NCBI GenBank assembly: GCA_027306845.1
Contig: DAHUYY010000014.1
Coordinates: 1-17,896, forward strand
DNA: 17,896 bases
Direction: 5' to 3'
From: Vulcanimicrobiota bacterium
Lineage (GTDB): Bacteria; Vulcanimicrobiota; Vulcanimicrobiia; Vulcanimicrobiales; Vulcanimicrobiaceae
This document shows, piece after piece, positions 1-6,442 of the stretch; position 1 is the first letter of the stretch; each line of letters opens with the position of its first letter. Both the position numbers and the translations under genes were made by a program. The notes under the pieces are model-generated. The model was not told the DNA's origin. It did not search any database and worked only from the letters and a program-made list of their open reading frames with translations.

Positions 1-1698
1 GATGCCGCGCTCGGCATCTTCGGAGCTCGTCGTCACGATATTCGAGAGGCGTGCGCCGAACGCAAGATCCATCGCGCGCGCGTATTTCTCGTCGGTCGTG
101 ATGAGATTGCTGACGATCCCCTCGATGCCGCCGAGTTCGCCGCGCTGCTTGGCTTCCATGACCGCGCGCGTTCCGGGCACGTGCCCTTCCAGCGAATTCT
201 CGAGCTCCTCGATCGTGTGCAGCCGCGATTCGGCGGCTTTCACCTCGCCGGCATATTCGCGCAGCGAAGCCGTCGCCGTCGTCGCGGCGCTCTGCGCCTG
301 CGCGTTGACTGCTTGCGCGCGCTCCACCGCGCTTCGCGCATCACGCTGTTGCTCTTCGGCGTTTGCGAGCGCGCTCTCGTGCTGCGCGTATCGATGCGTG
401 CTCTCGGTGACCGAATGTTCGAGCCCGCCGAGCCGCGCGGCATCGTCGGCGATCTCGCCTTCGAGGCGCGCGATCTCGCCGCGCAAACTCTCGCCCTGAG
501 CTCGGCGTTCGGCCCGCGCCGTCGCTTCGCGCGCGACGTCGGCTTCGACCTCGCGCAAGCGCGTGAAGATCGCGTCGAGCTGCGCCCGCGCCTGCGCGAG
601 CGTCGCCTGCGCGGCGAGTTCGCGTTCGCGCGCGGCTTCAAGTTCGGTAACGAGCGGTTCGATCTCGGCTTCTAGGCGTTCGATCGTCGCTCCGAGCTCT
701 TCGCGCTCGCGGGCGACGCGTTCGACATCGGCCGAGGTCTGCGTATCCTGTGCTTCGAGCGCCTCGCGTCGCGCGAGTGCGGCGGCATAATCGGCTTCGA
801 CCCGTGCGAGTTCGGCTCGGCGCTCCTGCGCGTTTGCACGCAGATCTTCGAGTGCGAGATCGGCCTGGTACAACCGGTTGCGCACCTCCGAGAAGAGCCC
901 CCCGAGGCTCGCGGCGCTCGCCGCTGCGTTACCGCGACGCTCTTCGATGCGCGCGCTCTCATCGGCGAGGTGTCGCCGCTCTTCGCGGCGCGAGGCACTC
1001 GCGCGCAGATAGGAGAGGATCTCCAGGTCGCGGACCCGCGCTTGTACTTTGCGGTAACGCTTTGCGCGCCGCACTTGCGTCTCGAGTTCGGGAATTCGTT
1101 TTTCTATCTCGGCGACGAGATCGTTGATACGGATCGCGTTCTGCTCGGTTTTTTCGAGCTGGCGCAGCGATTCGTTTTTACGGGCGAGGAATTTATTGAT
1201 ACCCGCCGTCTCTTCAAAGAGCGCGCGCCGCTCTGCGGGTTTGCTGGTGAGGATCGCGTCGATCTGTCCTTGCGAAACAATCGAATACGAACCCGGCCCG
1301 AGCCCCGTGCCCATTAAGAGGTCGTGGATATCGCGCAGGCGCACCTGCGACCGGTTGATGAAATACTCGCTCTCGCCCGCACGGTAGGTGCGGCGCGTGA
1401 TCTCGACTTCGCGAAAATCCGTTGCCAGGCGGCCGTCGGTATTATCGAACGTCAGCGAGACCTCGGCAAGGCCGAGCGGCTTCCGTTTATCCGTGCCGGC
1501 AAAAATGACGCCTTCGAGTTTGTCGGAGCGGAGACTGCGCGTGCTGGTCTCGCCCAATACCCAACGAAAGGCATCGACGATATTCGATTTTCCCGATCCG
1601 TTCGGCCCGACGATGCCGGTAATGCCGCCCGCAAAATCGAGCGTTATTGCATCGGCAAACGTCTTGAAGCCGAACGCCTTGATCTTCCTGAGTTTCAC
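1..1698 (-). CDS. smc: Chromosome segregation protein SMC, N-terminal 566 residues (cut by window edge)
   Basis: SMC is the ATPase core of bacterial condensin; it binds and loops DNA with ScpA/ScpB. The frame starts at a GTG with an AAGGA ribosome site 6 nt upstream and stays open to base 1, so the C-terminal half lies outside the window. Visible parts: an N-terminal ATPase lobe opening MKLRKIKAFGFKTF, a Walker A loop GPNGSGKS at residues 31-38, FRWVLGE at 45-51, and a Q-loop in SQGQIDAIL near residue 147. A long Glu/Arg/Ala-rich coiled coil spans roughly 165-500. The first part of the hinge (GIEGIVSNLITTDEKYARAM) sits near the left edge. The GTG overlaps the rnc stop as GTGA, so translation is probably coupled to rnc. 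Identification is secure; only the length is unknown. Confidence 0.96.
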   Translation of the reverse strand, partial: MKLRKIKAFGFKTFADAITLDFAGGITGIVGPNGSGKSNIVDAFRWVLGETSTRSLRSDKLEGVIFAGTDKRKPLGLAEVSLTFDNTDGRLATDFREVEITRRTYRAGESEYFINRSQVRLRDIHDLLMGTGLGPGSYSIVSQGQIDAILTSKPAERRALFEETAGINKFLARKNESLRQLEKTEQNAIRINDLVAEIEKRIPELETQVRRAKRYRKVQARVRDLEILSYLRASASRREERRHLADESARIEERRGNAAASAASLGGLFSEVRNRLYQADLALEDLRANAQERRAELARVEADYAAALARREALEAQDTQTSADVERVAREREELGATIERLEAEIEPLVTELEAARERELAAQATLAQARAQLDAIFTRLREVEADVAREATARAERRAQGESLRGEIARLEGEIADDAARLGGLEHSVTESTHRYAQHESALANAEEQQRDARSAVERAQAVNAQAQSAATTATASLREYAGEVKAAESRLHTIEELENSLEGHVPGTRAVMEAKQRGELGGIEGIVSNLITTDEKYARAMDLAFGARLSNIVTTSSEDAERGI

Positions 1699-2411
1699 GA
1701 GATTCCTTGCGCGCCCGAAGCGCTTTCAAGCGTGCGTAGCGCGGCTATCGCAGCCGCCTGCTGGGCCGCTCGTTTCGACGTGCCGCTCCCACTTCCCAGC
1801 GGGCGCCCGTCGATAACGACCGTCGAGGTAAAGGCGGGGCGCTGCGGCGTCCCCTCGCCGCGGTCGTCGTACGAGGGCAACCCGAGGGCGTGCGCCTGCG
1901 TGTATTGTTGCAGGCGGGTCTTCGGGTCGACGAGTGCGAGCGGATCGAGATCGACCCGAGCGACGTGTTGCTCGAGCACGAATTTTCGCGCGGCCTCGAT
2001 GCCGAATTGAAGGTAGAGCGCGGCGACGAACGCCTCGAAGGTGTTCGCGAGGATCGACGCATTCTCGGTTCCGCCGGCATTGCGCATGCCGACCCCCAAC
2101 TCGATCGCATCGTCGAAACCGAGGCGCGCCGCGGTGACGGCGAGCGCCTCATCCTTCACGATACGCGCCTTGCGCAGCGTCAATTCGCCTTCGGTCAACG
2201 AAGGGAACATTTCGTAAAGCCAGGTCGCAACGATAAATCCGAGCACCGAGTCGCCGAGAAACTCCAGTCGCTCGTTGCTTTCGCCACCACGCTCGCGCGC
2301 GAAGGAGCCGTGCCGTAATGCGAGTTCGATGTGCCCGATTTCCCCGGCGCTGCGAATTCCCGCCAGGCGTAACCACGCGCGCACGCGGCGGCGCCGCGCC
2401 TCACCGGCCAT
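1695..2411 (-). CDS. rnc: Ribonuclease III
   Basis: Double-strand-specific endoribonuclease that processes rRNA precursors and structured mRNAs. The 238 residues match the usual size. The catalytic domain carries the signature NERLEFLGDSVLG at residues 46-58, giving the acidic residues E47, E50 and D54; E74 and E126 are further metal-site candidates. The position equivalent to E. coli D114 reads Asn (ILANTFEAF, N123); as I recall, some other bacterial RNase III proteins also have Asn here, so it is not evidence of inactivity. A C-terminal dsRNA-binding domain covers about 163-230, from DPKTRLQQYTQ to GTSKRAAQQAAAIAAL. The ATG lies 6 nt after the fabF stop with no clear ribosome site, suggesting coupling to fabF. 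The stop overlaps the smc GTG by 4 nt. Confidence 0.96.
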   Translation of the reverse strand: MAGEARRRRVRAWLRLAGIRSAGEIGHIELALRHGSFARERGGESNERLEFLGDSVLGFIVATWLYEMFPSLTEGELTLRKARIVKDEALAVTAARLGFDDAIELGVGMRNAGGTENASILANTFEAFVAALYLQFGIEAARKFVLEQHVARVDLDPLALVDPKTRLQQYTQAHALGLPSYDDRGEGTPQRPAFTSTVVIDGRPLGSGSGTSKRAAQQAAAIAALRTLESASGAQGIS

Positions 2412-2417
2412 CGTTAG

Positions 2418-3689
2418 CTACCGTACTTTGCCGAAGACCAACACGCTGTTATGGCCGCCAAAACCGAATGACTTGGAGAACGCGACGTTTACCGTCATTT
2501 TTCGTGCGACATTGGGAACGTAATCGAGCCGACACTCGGGGTCGGGGAACTCGTAATTTACCGTCGGGGGCACCAGATCGTTAGCGACGGCCAGCACGGT
2601 GGCGACCCCTTCGATACCGCCGGCGGCGCCGAGCGCGTGGCCGTGCATCGATTTCGTCGAGCTCACCGCGATCTTGGCGGCGCGTTCGCCGAACGTCTCT
2701 TCGATCGCTTTCGATTCCGCCGGGTCGCCGATCGGCGTCGACGTGCCGTGTGCGTTGATGTAATCGACTTCATCGCGAGCGATTCCCGATTGCGCGAGCG
2801 CTCGTTCGAACGCGAGCTTAACGCCGCGACCATCGGGATCGACGGCGACGATATTGTAGGCATCGGCGGATTCGCCGTAGCCCAACACCTCGCAATAGAT
2901 CCGCGCGTCGCGCGCCCGCGCATGTTCGTATTCCTCGAAGACCAGCACGCCCGAGCCTTCGCCGAGCACGAAGCCGTCGCGTTCCTTATCGAATGGGCGC
3001 GAGGCCTTCGTCGGCTCGTCGTTTCGCGTCGACATCGCTTTCATCGAACAGAAACCGCCGATCGCCAGCGGCGAGACGGCCGCCTCGCTGCCGCCGGTGA
3101 CCACCGCGATCGCCTCGCCGTTTGCAACGTTGCGGAACGCGATCGCCATCGCGTCGTTCGCACTAGCGCAGGCGCTCGCGACCGAGAAAATTGGGCCGCG
3201 GAAGCCGTGTTGCATCGAAATCTGCGCCGGAGCCGCGTTCGCCATCAGCATGGGAATAAAGAAAGGCGAGCAGCGCGACCAGGTTCCGGCGGCCGCCGAC
3301 TTCTCCGATTCGAGCCAGAAGGTGATGATGCCGCCGATGCCGCTGCCCATCACCGCGCCGACGCGCTCTTTCATCGCTTCGTCGTTCGGCAGGGCAGCGT
3401 CGGCGATCGCTTCGTTCGCCGCAACCATCGCAAACTGCGTGAAGCGATCCATGCGCCGGGCTTCCTTGCGCCCGAGTAGAGCCTCGCTATCGAAATCGCG
3501 CACCTCGGCGGCGATGCGCGTGGTGAAGGCGCTCGCATCGAACGCGGTGATCGGGCCAACGCCCGAATCGCCGGCGATCAGTCGTCGCCAGAATTCATCC
3601 CGGGTATTCCCTAACGGCGTCACGGCCCCGAGCCCGGTGACCACCACTCGTTTTTTCTCCAAAGCGGTTGGTAGGTACGGTCGCCCCAT
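2418..3689 (-). CDS. fabF: 3-oxoacyl-[acyl-carrier-protein] synthase II
   Basis: Condensing enzyme of type II fatty-acid synthesis, joining malonyl-ACP to acyl-ACP. The 423 residues compare with about 410 for the family; the extra residues are a short N-terminal lead before RVVVTGLGAVTPLG. Catalytic Cys174 is in SACAS, His314 in NAHGTSTPIGD, and Lys346 and His351 in STKSMHGHALGAAGG (usually SMTGH). The glycine-rich end is FGFGGHNSVLVFG. The context around the Cys, ASACASANDA, is less glycine-rich than the common TACATG form, but all active-site residues are present. The ATG at 3689 has a good ribosome site (GGAGAGG, 3698-3704). acpP, often just upstream of fabF, is absent: the next gene upstream is divergent. 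fabF leads a fabF-rnc-smc operon. Confidence 0.95.
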   Translation of the reverse strand: MGRPYLPTALEKKRVVVTGLGAVTPLGNTRDEFWRRLIAGDSGVGPITAFDASAFTTRIAAEVRDFDSEALLGRKEARRMDRFTQFAMVAANEAIADAALPNDEAMKERVGAVMGSGIGGIITFWLESEKSAAAGTWSRCSPFFIPMLMANAAPAQISMQHGFRGPIFSVASACASANDAMAIAFRNVANGEAIAVVTGGSEAAVSPLAIGGFCSMKAMSTRNDEPTKASRPFDKERDGFVLGEGSGVLVFEEYEHARARDARIYCEVLGYGESADAYNIVAVDPDGRGVKLAFERALAQSGIARDEVDYINAHGTSTPIGDPAESKAIEETFGERAAKIAVSSTKSMHGHALGAAGGIEGVATVLAVANDLVPPTVNYEFPDPECRLDYVPNVARKMTVNVAFSKSFGFGGHNSVLVFGKVR

Positions 3690-3780
3690 CGTCGACCCCT
3701 CTCCGGTTCTCCACTTCTTCCCAACCTGTTCCCCGAGGGCTCATCCCGTCTTCGTATGCGGCGAGTAGCATTCGATTCAC

Positions 3781-3786
3781 AGGAGG
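3781..3786 (+). promoter_or_regulatory. Perfect AGGAGG ribosome-binding site of the CuA cupredoxin gene
   Basis: AGGAGG ends 5 nt before the ATG at 3792 and decides that start over an in-frame codon further upstream (3756). It is the strongest Shine-Dalgarno in the window and suggests high expression. The 102 bp between the divergent fabF and cupredoxin starts (3690-3791) must hold promoters for both directions, but I see no convincing -35/-10 pair there. Confidence 0.85.
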
Positions 3787-3791
3787 AACTC

Positions 3792-4178
3792 ATGAAACGC
3801 ACGCTTACCACCTTTATCGCAACCCTTGCCCTCATCGCACTCGGTGCGGGGGCCCGCCCCGCCGGCGCCGCCGGCGTTACCAACGCAGTCGCCGCCGCAG
3901 GGACGACCAACATCGTCGCCAGCTCGGATGGCAAATTCACTCCCAGCACGATCGTGATGCATGTCGGCGAAACGACCACCCTGCACCTGACCTCGTCAGG
4001 AGGAGTGCACGGCCTCGTTTCTAATCGGCTCCACATCCCGCTCACCCGCATTCAACCGGGCAAGGCAGTGAACGTCGCCGTCACCCCGAGCAAAGCCGGC
4101 ACCTACGTTCTCCCCTGCGCGATTTTCTGCGGTCTCAATCACGCAAACATGAAGCTAACGGTGATAGTAAAACAATGA
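3792..4178 (+). CDS. Secreted stand-alone CuA-type cupredoxin (COX2 CuA-like domain)
   Basis: A 128-residue exported copper protein. Residues 1-26 form a signal peptide (KR, a hydrophobic stretch TTFIATLALIALGAG, then ARPAGA). The rest is a single cupredoxin domain. Its C-terminal loop reads CAIFCGLNHANM, i.e. C109-x3-C113-x3-H117-x2-M120, the CuA ligand pattern of cytochrome oxidase subunit II and nitrous-oxide reductase. The fourth loop supplies H73 in GGVHGL, matching the DVIHS histidine of COX2. There is no membrane helix after the signal peptide and no oxidase subunit gene nearby, so it is probably a soluble periplasmic electron carrier or copper-delivery protein rather than a true oxidase subunit. 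It overlaps the downstream cytochrome/barrel gene as ATGA, so the two are almost certainly co-translated. The domain call is firm; the partner and role are inferred. Confidence 0.85.
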   Translation: MKRTLTTFIATLALIALGAGARPAGAAGVTNAVAAAGTTNIVASSDGKFTPSTIVMHVGETTTLHLTSSGGVHGLVSNRLHIPLTRIQPGKAVNVAVTPSKAGTYVLPCAIFCGLNHANMKLTVIVKQ

Positions 4179-5350
4179 ACGCCAAAATCGGTCGCAGCGG
4201 ACTGATCGTCGCACTGGGGATGGCGTTTGCCATCCTCGGTTCGGCGCGTCCGGCGAGCGCCATCCCGCTTTTTGCCAATGCACAGGGCGGCGTCAGCTGC
4301 CAGATGTGCCACACCTCCGTTCCCAATCTCAACGCCACCGGCCGCTACGTGCTGGCGACGAACTTCGCGCGCGTCCTCGACGCGCACGCGCAGATGGAGA
4401 ACAACAAACACCTACCCGTCGCGCTGGAGTTTACGCTCAATAAATCGAGCGTCGCCGATCCCACCTTCGGCAACAAAGTCATGGTCGGCGTCATCGATCT
4501 GCTCAGCGCAGGTTACCTCGGGAAAGATTTCACCTACTACGCCTCGGTGCCGATCGTCGAAGGCGGCATGCCCGCCGCTTCGATCGACCAAGGCTGGATC
4601 GCCTATAACGGGCTGAGCCACGGCAACGGAAGCCTCCAGGTCGGCATGTTCCCGACCCCCTTCTTCGCACCGTGGGTCGCGATGAATCTCTCGCTCTCGG
4701 GCTACTCCTTCGCCGGGCTCGGCGTCGGCAATAACGGCGTCGGCACCGGCGATAACCGCTGGGGCGCATCGTACACGCAGATCGGCTCGAAGGGGCTCAT
4801 CGGCAACGTCGCCTACATGACCAACGAAGGTCCGCTGGAAACAGCCTACGACAACGATACCGATAGTTCGGTCGCCGGTGCGGTCGGGCAAGCGGTCGTC
4901 GGTTCGCTGATGTACATGTGGCCGGAGACCCGCTGGTCGGGCGGCCTCGCCTTCGAAGGCGGCACGACGCCGCTTCCTTCCGGAGCGAAGGATACCTACG
5001 CACGCTACGGCGGCCTCGTCGCCTACACCGGGCCGAAGTATATGTTGCTCGGCGTCGATCTCCAGGGGAACGACAACAACCCGCAAGATATTTCGCCGGC
5101 GATCTCGGCGCAGAGCCACGCGTATTCGCTCGAAGCGATCTACAACGTGCTTCCGAAAGCGAATCTCGATCTGCGCTACGACAACACGAACGACGGAATG
5201 GGCGGCGTTAACAACTACTACATCGGCGATCTCGCCGTCAACATCCAACCGAACGTCGTGTTCACGATCGAAGATGCAATCACGGTCGGCGGCACGCCGG
5301 TCTGGAGCTATCAGTTGCTCTGGGGCGGGCCGTGGTGGAAGAACCACTAA
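4175..5350 (+). CDS. Fused monoheme cytochrome c / outer-membrane beta-barrel protein, Cyc2-like
   Basis: A 391-residue exported protein. Residues 1-29 are a signal peptide ending ARPASA. The mature protein begins IPLFANAQGGVSCQMCHTS: one heme c site, C42-x2-C45-H46, followed by PNLNATGRYV. This start resembles the short cytochrome of Cyc2-type porin-cytochromes, which read roughly P-x-FAR-x(n)-CxxCH-x(n)-P-x-LN-x-FG. From about residue 75 to the end the chain is rich in Gly, Tyr, Asn and alternating hydrophobic residues, typical of amphipathic barrel strands (FTYYASVPIV, GSLQVGMFPTPFF, ANLDLRYDN). It has no other heme motif. The C-terminus (GGPWWKNH) lacks the classic terminal Phe. Being coupled to the CuA cupredoxin suggests an electron path from the outer membrane to the periplasm. 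Alternative: an ordinary porin with a heme tag of other function. The Cyc2 relation is inferred from pattern only. Confidence 0.62.
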   Translation: MNAKIGRSGLIVALGMAFAILGSARPASAIPLFANAQGGVSCQMCHTSVPNLNATGRYVLATNFARVLDAHAQMENNKHLPVALEFTLNKSSVADPTFGNKVMVGVIDLLSAGYLGKDFTYYASVPIVEGGMPAASIDQGWIAYNGLSHGNGSLQVGMFPTPFFAPWVAMNLSLSGYSFAGLGVGNNGVGTGDNRWGASYTQIGSKGLIGNVAYMTNEGPLETAYDNDTDSSVAGAVGQAVVGSLMYMWPETRWSGGLAFEGGTTPLPSGAKDTYARYGGLVAYTGPKYMLLGVDLQGNDNNPQDISPAISAQSHAYSLEAIYNVLPKANLDLRYDNTNDGMGGVNNYYIGDLAVNIQPNVVFTIEDAITVGGTPVWSYQLLWGGPWWKNH

Positions 5351-5374
5351 GATCTCCACGGTAAGCGTCGCGAG

Positions 5375-5415
5375 AAAAGAGCGGGCTCCCGAAAAACGGG
5401 GGCCCGCTCTTTTTT
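5375..5415 (+). terminator. Strong, probably bidirectional intrinsic terminator
   Basis: A 17-bp stem (5375-5391 with 5397-5413, one G-U wobble) closes on an AAAAA loop and ends in a run of six T (5410-5415). The left arm begins with A's, so the mirror structure can also stop transcription arriving from the minus-strand cupredoxin gene. It lies between the convergent genes ending at 5350 and 5441. Confidence 0.9.
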
Positions 5416-5440
5416 GTGAACTTACGAACGGCGTTCTATC

Positions 5441-5869
5441 TTATTTAATAACTTTGACGGTCAACACCAAGTTGCCGTGGCCAACGCCGCAGAAGACCGA
5501 GCAGTGTACTTTGAACGTTCCGAGTTTTTTCGGCGTGAACGTAACCTTGCTCGTCTTGCCTTTATAGATGATGGTGGCGGGGAGGCCGAGATCGGCATCG
5601 GCGACTCCGTGGGTGACGTCCTTGCTGGTGAGCAGTAACGTGACCGGTTCGCCTTCGTGGACGGTAATCGTCTCGGGTTCGAACGAATAGCGATAGGCCT
5701 TGACCTCGATCGTTTGAGCCGCCTTGGCTTGCGCGACGGCGACGCGATCGGCAGAAGAGCCCGTCTGCCCGGCATTCGGCGCCGGGGCCGCCCCTGCGTG
5801 GAGCGAAAATGCGAACGTGCCGACAATCAAAGCTGCGGCAGCCGCCATATATTTTGGCTTGACTGACAT
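5441..5869 (-). CDS. Secreted cupredoxin, CuA-like with the Met ligand replaced by Leu
   Basis: A 142-residue exported cupredoxin. The signal peptide covers about residues 1-27 (KPKY, then MAAAAALIVGTFAFSLHAGA). A spacer runs to about residue 52 and the cupredoxin domain to the end. The copper loop reads CSVFCGVGHGNL: C123-x3-C127-x3-H131-x2-L134, with H87 in DVTHGV. It keeps the two Cys and two His of CuA, but the usual weak Met ligand is Leu. The fold closely parallels the 3792-4178 protein, so they are paralogues or distant relatives. The frame is open far upstream, but the ATG at 5869 directly precedes the signal peptide. Its ribosome site (AAGGAG) is about 13 nt upstream, rather far. It converges on the cytochrome-barrel gene across a shared terminator. 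Likely a periplasmic electron carrier or copper-binding protein; the metal form cannot be told from sequence. Confidence 0.8.
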   Translation of the reverse strand: MSVKPKYMAAAAALIVGTFAFSLHAGAAPAPNAGQTGSSADRVAVAQAKAAQTIEVKAYRYSFEPETITVHEGEPVTLLLTSKDVTHGVADADLGLPATIIYKGKTSKVTFTPKKLGTFKVHCSVFCGVGHGNLVLTVKVIK

Positions 5870-5931
5870 GAGGATGGATAGACTCCTTTCGATGGCTCCT
5901 TCGACGCCTCGTCGGCGCCTCCCCGATAGAA

Positions 5932-5961
5932 CGCGAGCGAGCCCGCGGTCGTTCGCTCGCG
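5932..5961. repeat. Perfect 9-bp inverted repeat upstream of the second cupredoxin gene
   Basis: CGCGAGCGA (5932-5940) and TCGCTCGCG (5953-5961) face each other across 12 nt. The repeat lies 63-92 nt upstream of the 5869 start, within the 189-bp divergent region between that gene and rpmA. It could be a protein-binding dyad or an mRNA hairpin in the cupredoxin leader. In DNA this GC-rich, such repeats also arise by chance, so function is unproven. Confidence 0.4.
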
Positions 5962-5973
5962 GCAAGACCGGCA

Positions 5974-5999
5974 GGGGCCGGCAGCGGCCGCTCGGCCCC
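5974..5999. repeat. Nested palindrome upstream of the rpmA promoter
   Basis: GGGGCCG (5974-5980) pairs with CGGCCCC (5993-5999). The 12 nt between them contain a perfect 10-bp palindrome, AGCGGCCGCT (5983-5992). It sits 21 bp before the rpmA -35 box, a possible operator position. It is not followed by a T run on either strand, so it is not a terminator. Confidence 0.35.
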
Positions 6000-6020
6000 A
6001 AAAACGCCCCGGCGCGCCAT

Positions 6021-6049
6021 TTGACCCCGAGCCTCGCTTGCGGTATACT
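6021..6049 (+). promoter_or_regulatory. Sigma70-type promoter of rpmA, leaderless arrangement
   Basis: TTGACC (6021-6026) and TATACT (6044-6049) are 17 bp apart, each one base off consensus. Transcription should begin about 7 nt past the -10 box, near 6056-6058. The rpmA ATG is at 6059, so the message would have a leader of zero to a few nucleotides. No Shine-Dalgarno sequence lies before the ATG, which agrees with leaderless initiation. Confidence 0.8.
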
Positions 6050-6058
6050 CTTGCGGCT

Positions 6059-6340
6059 ATGTTCGTATTCGATCTGCAGCTTTTCGCGTCCAAGAAGGGC
6101 GCCGGCTCTACCCGCAACGGCCGGGACTCCAATTCGCAGCGCCTCGGCGTCAAGCGTTTCGGCGGCCAGCACGTGCTCGCGGGAAATATTATCGTCCGCC
6201 AGCGCGGCACGAAATTCTACCCCGGTGAGAACGTCGGCATCGGCCGCGACCACACCCTCTTCGCCCTGACCGAGGGCACGGTGCAGTTCGCGACGCGCCG
6301 GAACAAGCAGCACGTCGATATCAAGCCGCTCTCCGCGTAA
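6059..6340 (+). CDS. rpmA: 50S ribosomal protein L27 with cleavable N-terminal extension
   Basis: L27 reaches the peptidyl-transferase centre with its N-terminal tail. The 93 residues begin MFVFDLQLFASKKGAG and continue with STRNGRDSNSQRLGVKRFGG, the family signature. The lead MFVFDLQLFA matches the extension found in Firmicutes and some other phyla, where the cysteine protease Prp cuts after Phe-Ala to expose the functional SKKG end. The cut would fall between A10 and S11. An upstream in-frame TTG (6038) overlaps the promoter region and is rejected. The usual neighbours rplU and prp (ysxB) are absent; obg follows, as in many genomes. Confidence 0.96.
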   Translation: MFVFDLQLFASKKGAGSTRNGRDSNSQRLGVKRFGGQHVLAGNIIVRQRGTKFYPGENVGIGRDHTLFALTEGTVQFATRRNKQHVDIKPLSA

Positions 6341-6366
6341 CGGCGGGGCGGAAACGCTCGCTTCTT

Positions 6367-6402
6367 CGACGGGGTGCCGCATGCGGCGCCCCGTCGCTCT
6401 TT
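6367..6402 (+). terminator. Hairpin between rpmA and obg, possible weak terminator or attenuator
   Basis: A 12-bp stem (6367-6378 with 6385-6396, one G-U pair) with loop GCATGC is followed by CTCTTT, a poor T tract. It may reduce read-through from the rpmA promoter into obg, giving more L27 than Obg message, or stabilise the rpmA 3' end. Confidence 0.5.
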
Positions 6403-6442
6403 CAAGGCTCCCTCATCCGCCTGCGGAATAGACCGACCTTAA

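Noticed and set aside
1692..1699. GTTTCACG at the smc start, resembling half of a parS site
   Set aside because: Only one arm of the parS palindrome (consensus TGTTTCACGTGAAACA) is present; the other side does not match.
2..2010. Long plus-strand open frames opposite smc and rnc
   Set aside because: They are Arg/Ala/Ser-rich antisense shadows caused by high GC; the minus strand carries clear SMC and RNase III motifs.
2637..3479. A 280-codon plus-strand frame opposite fabF
   Set aside because: Arg-rich composition, no recognisable motif, and the opposite strand has intact FabF catalytic residues.
3690..3791. Promoter elements such as TATGCG or TAGCAT before the CuA cupredoxin gene
   Set aside because: No -35 hexamer at 16-18 bp spacing; too weak to annotate although a promoter must exist nearby.
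4412..5359. A 315-codon minus-strand frame opposite the cytochrome-barrel gene
   Set aside because: Composition (Asp, Val, Arg) is typical of an antisense shadow; the plus strand has a signal peptide, CxxCH and barrel-like strands.
5870..6382. N-terminal extension of the second cupredoxin to about 313 residues
   Set aside because: It would run antisense through rpmA and its promoter and bury a clear signal peptide inside the protein.
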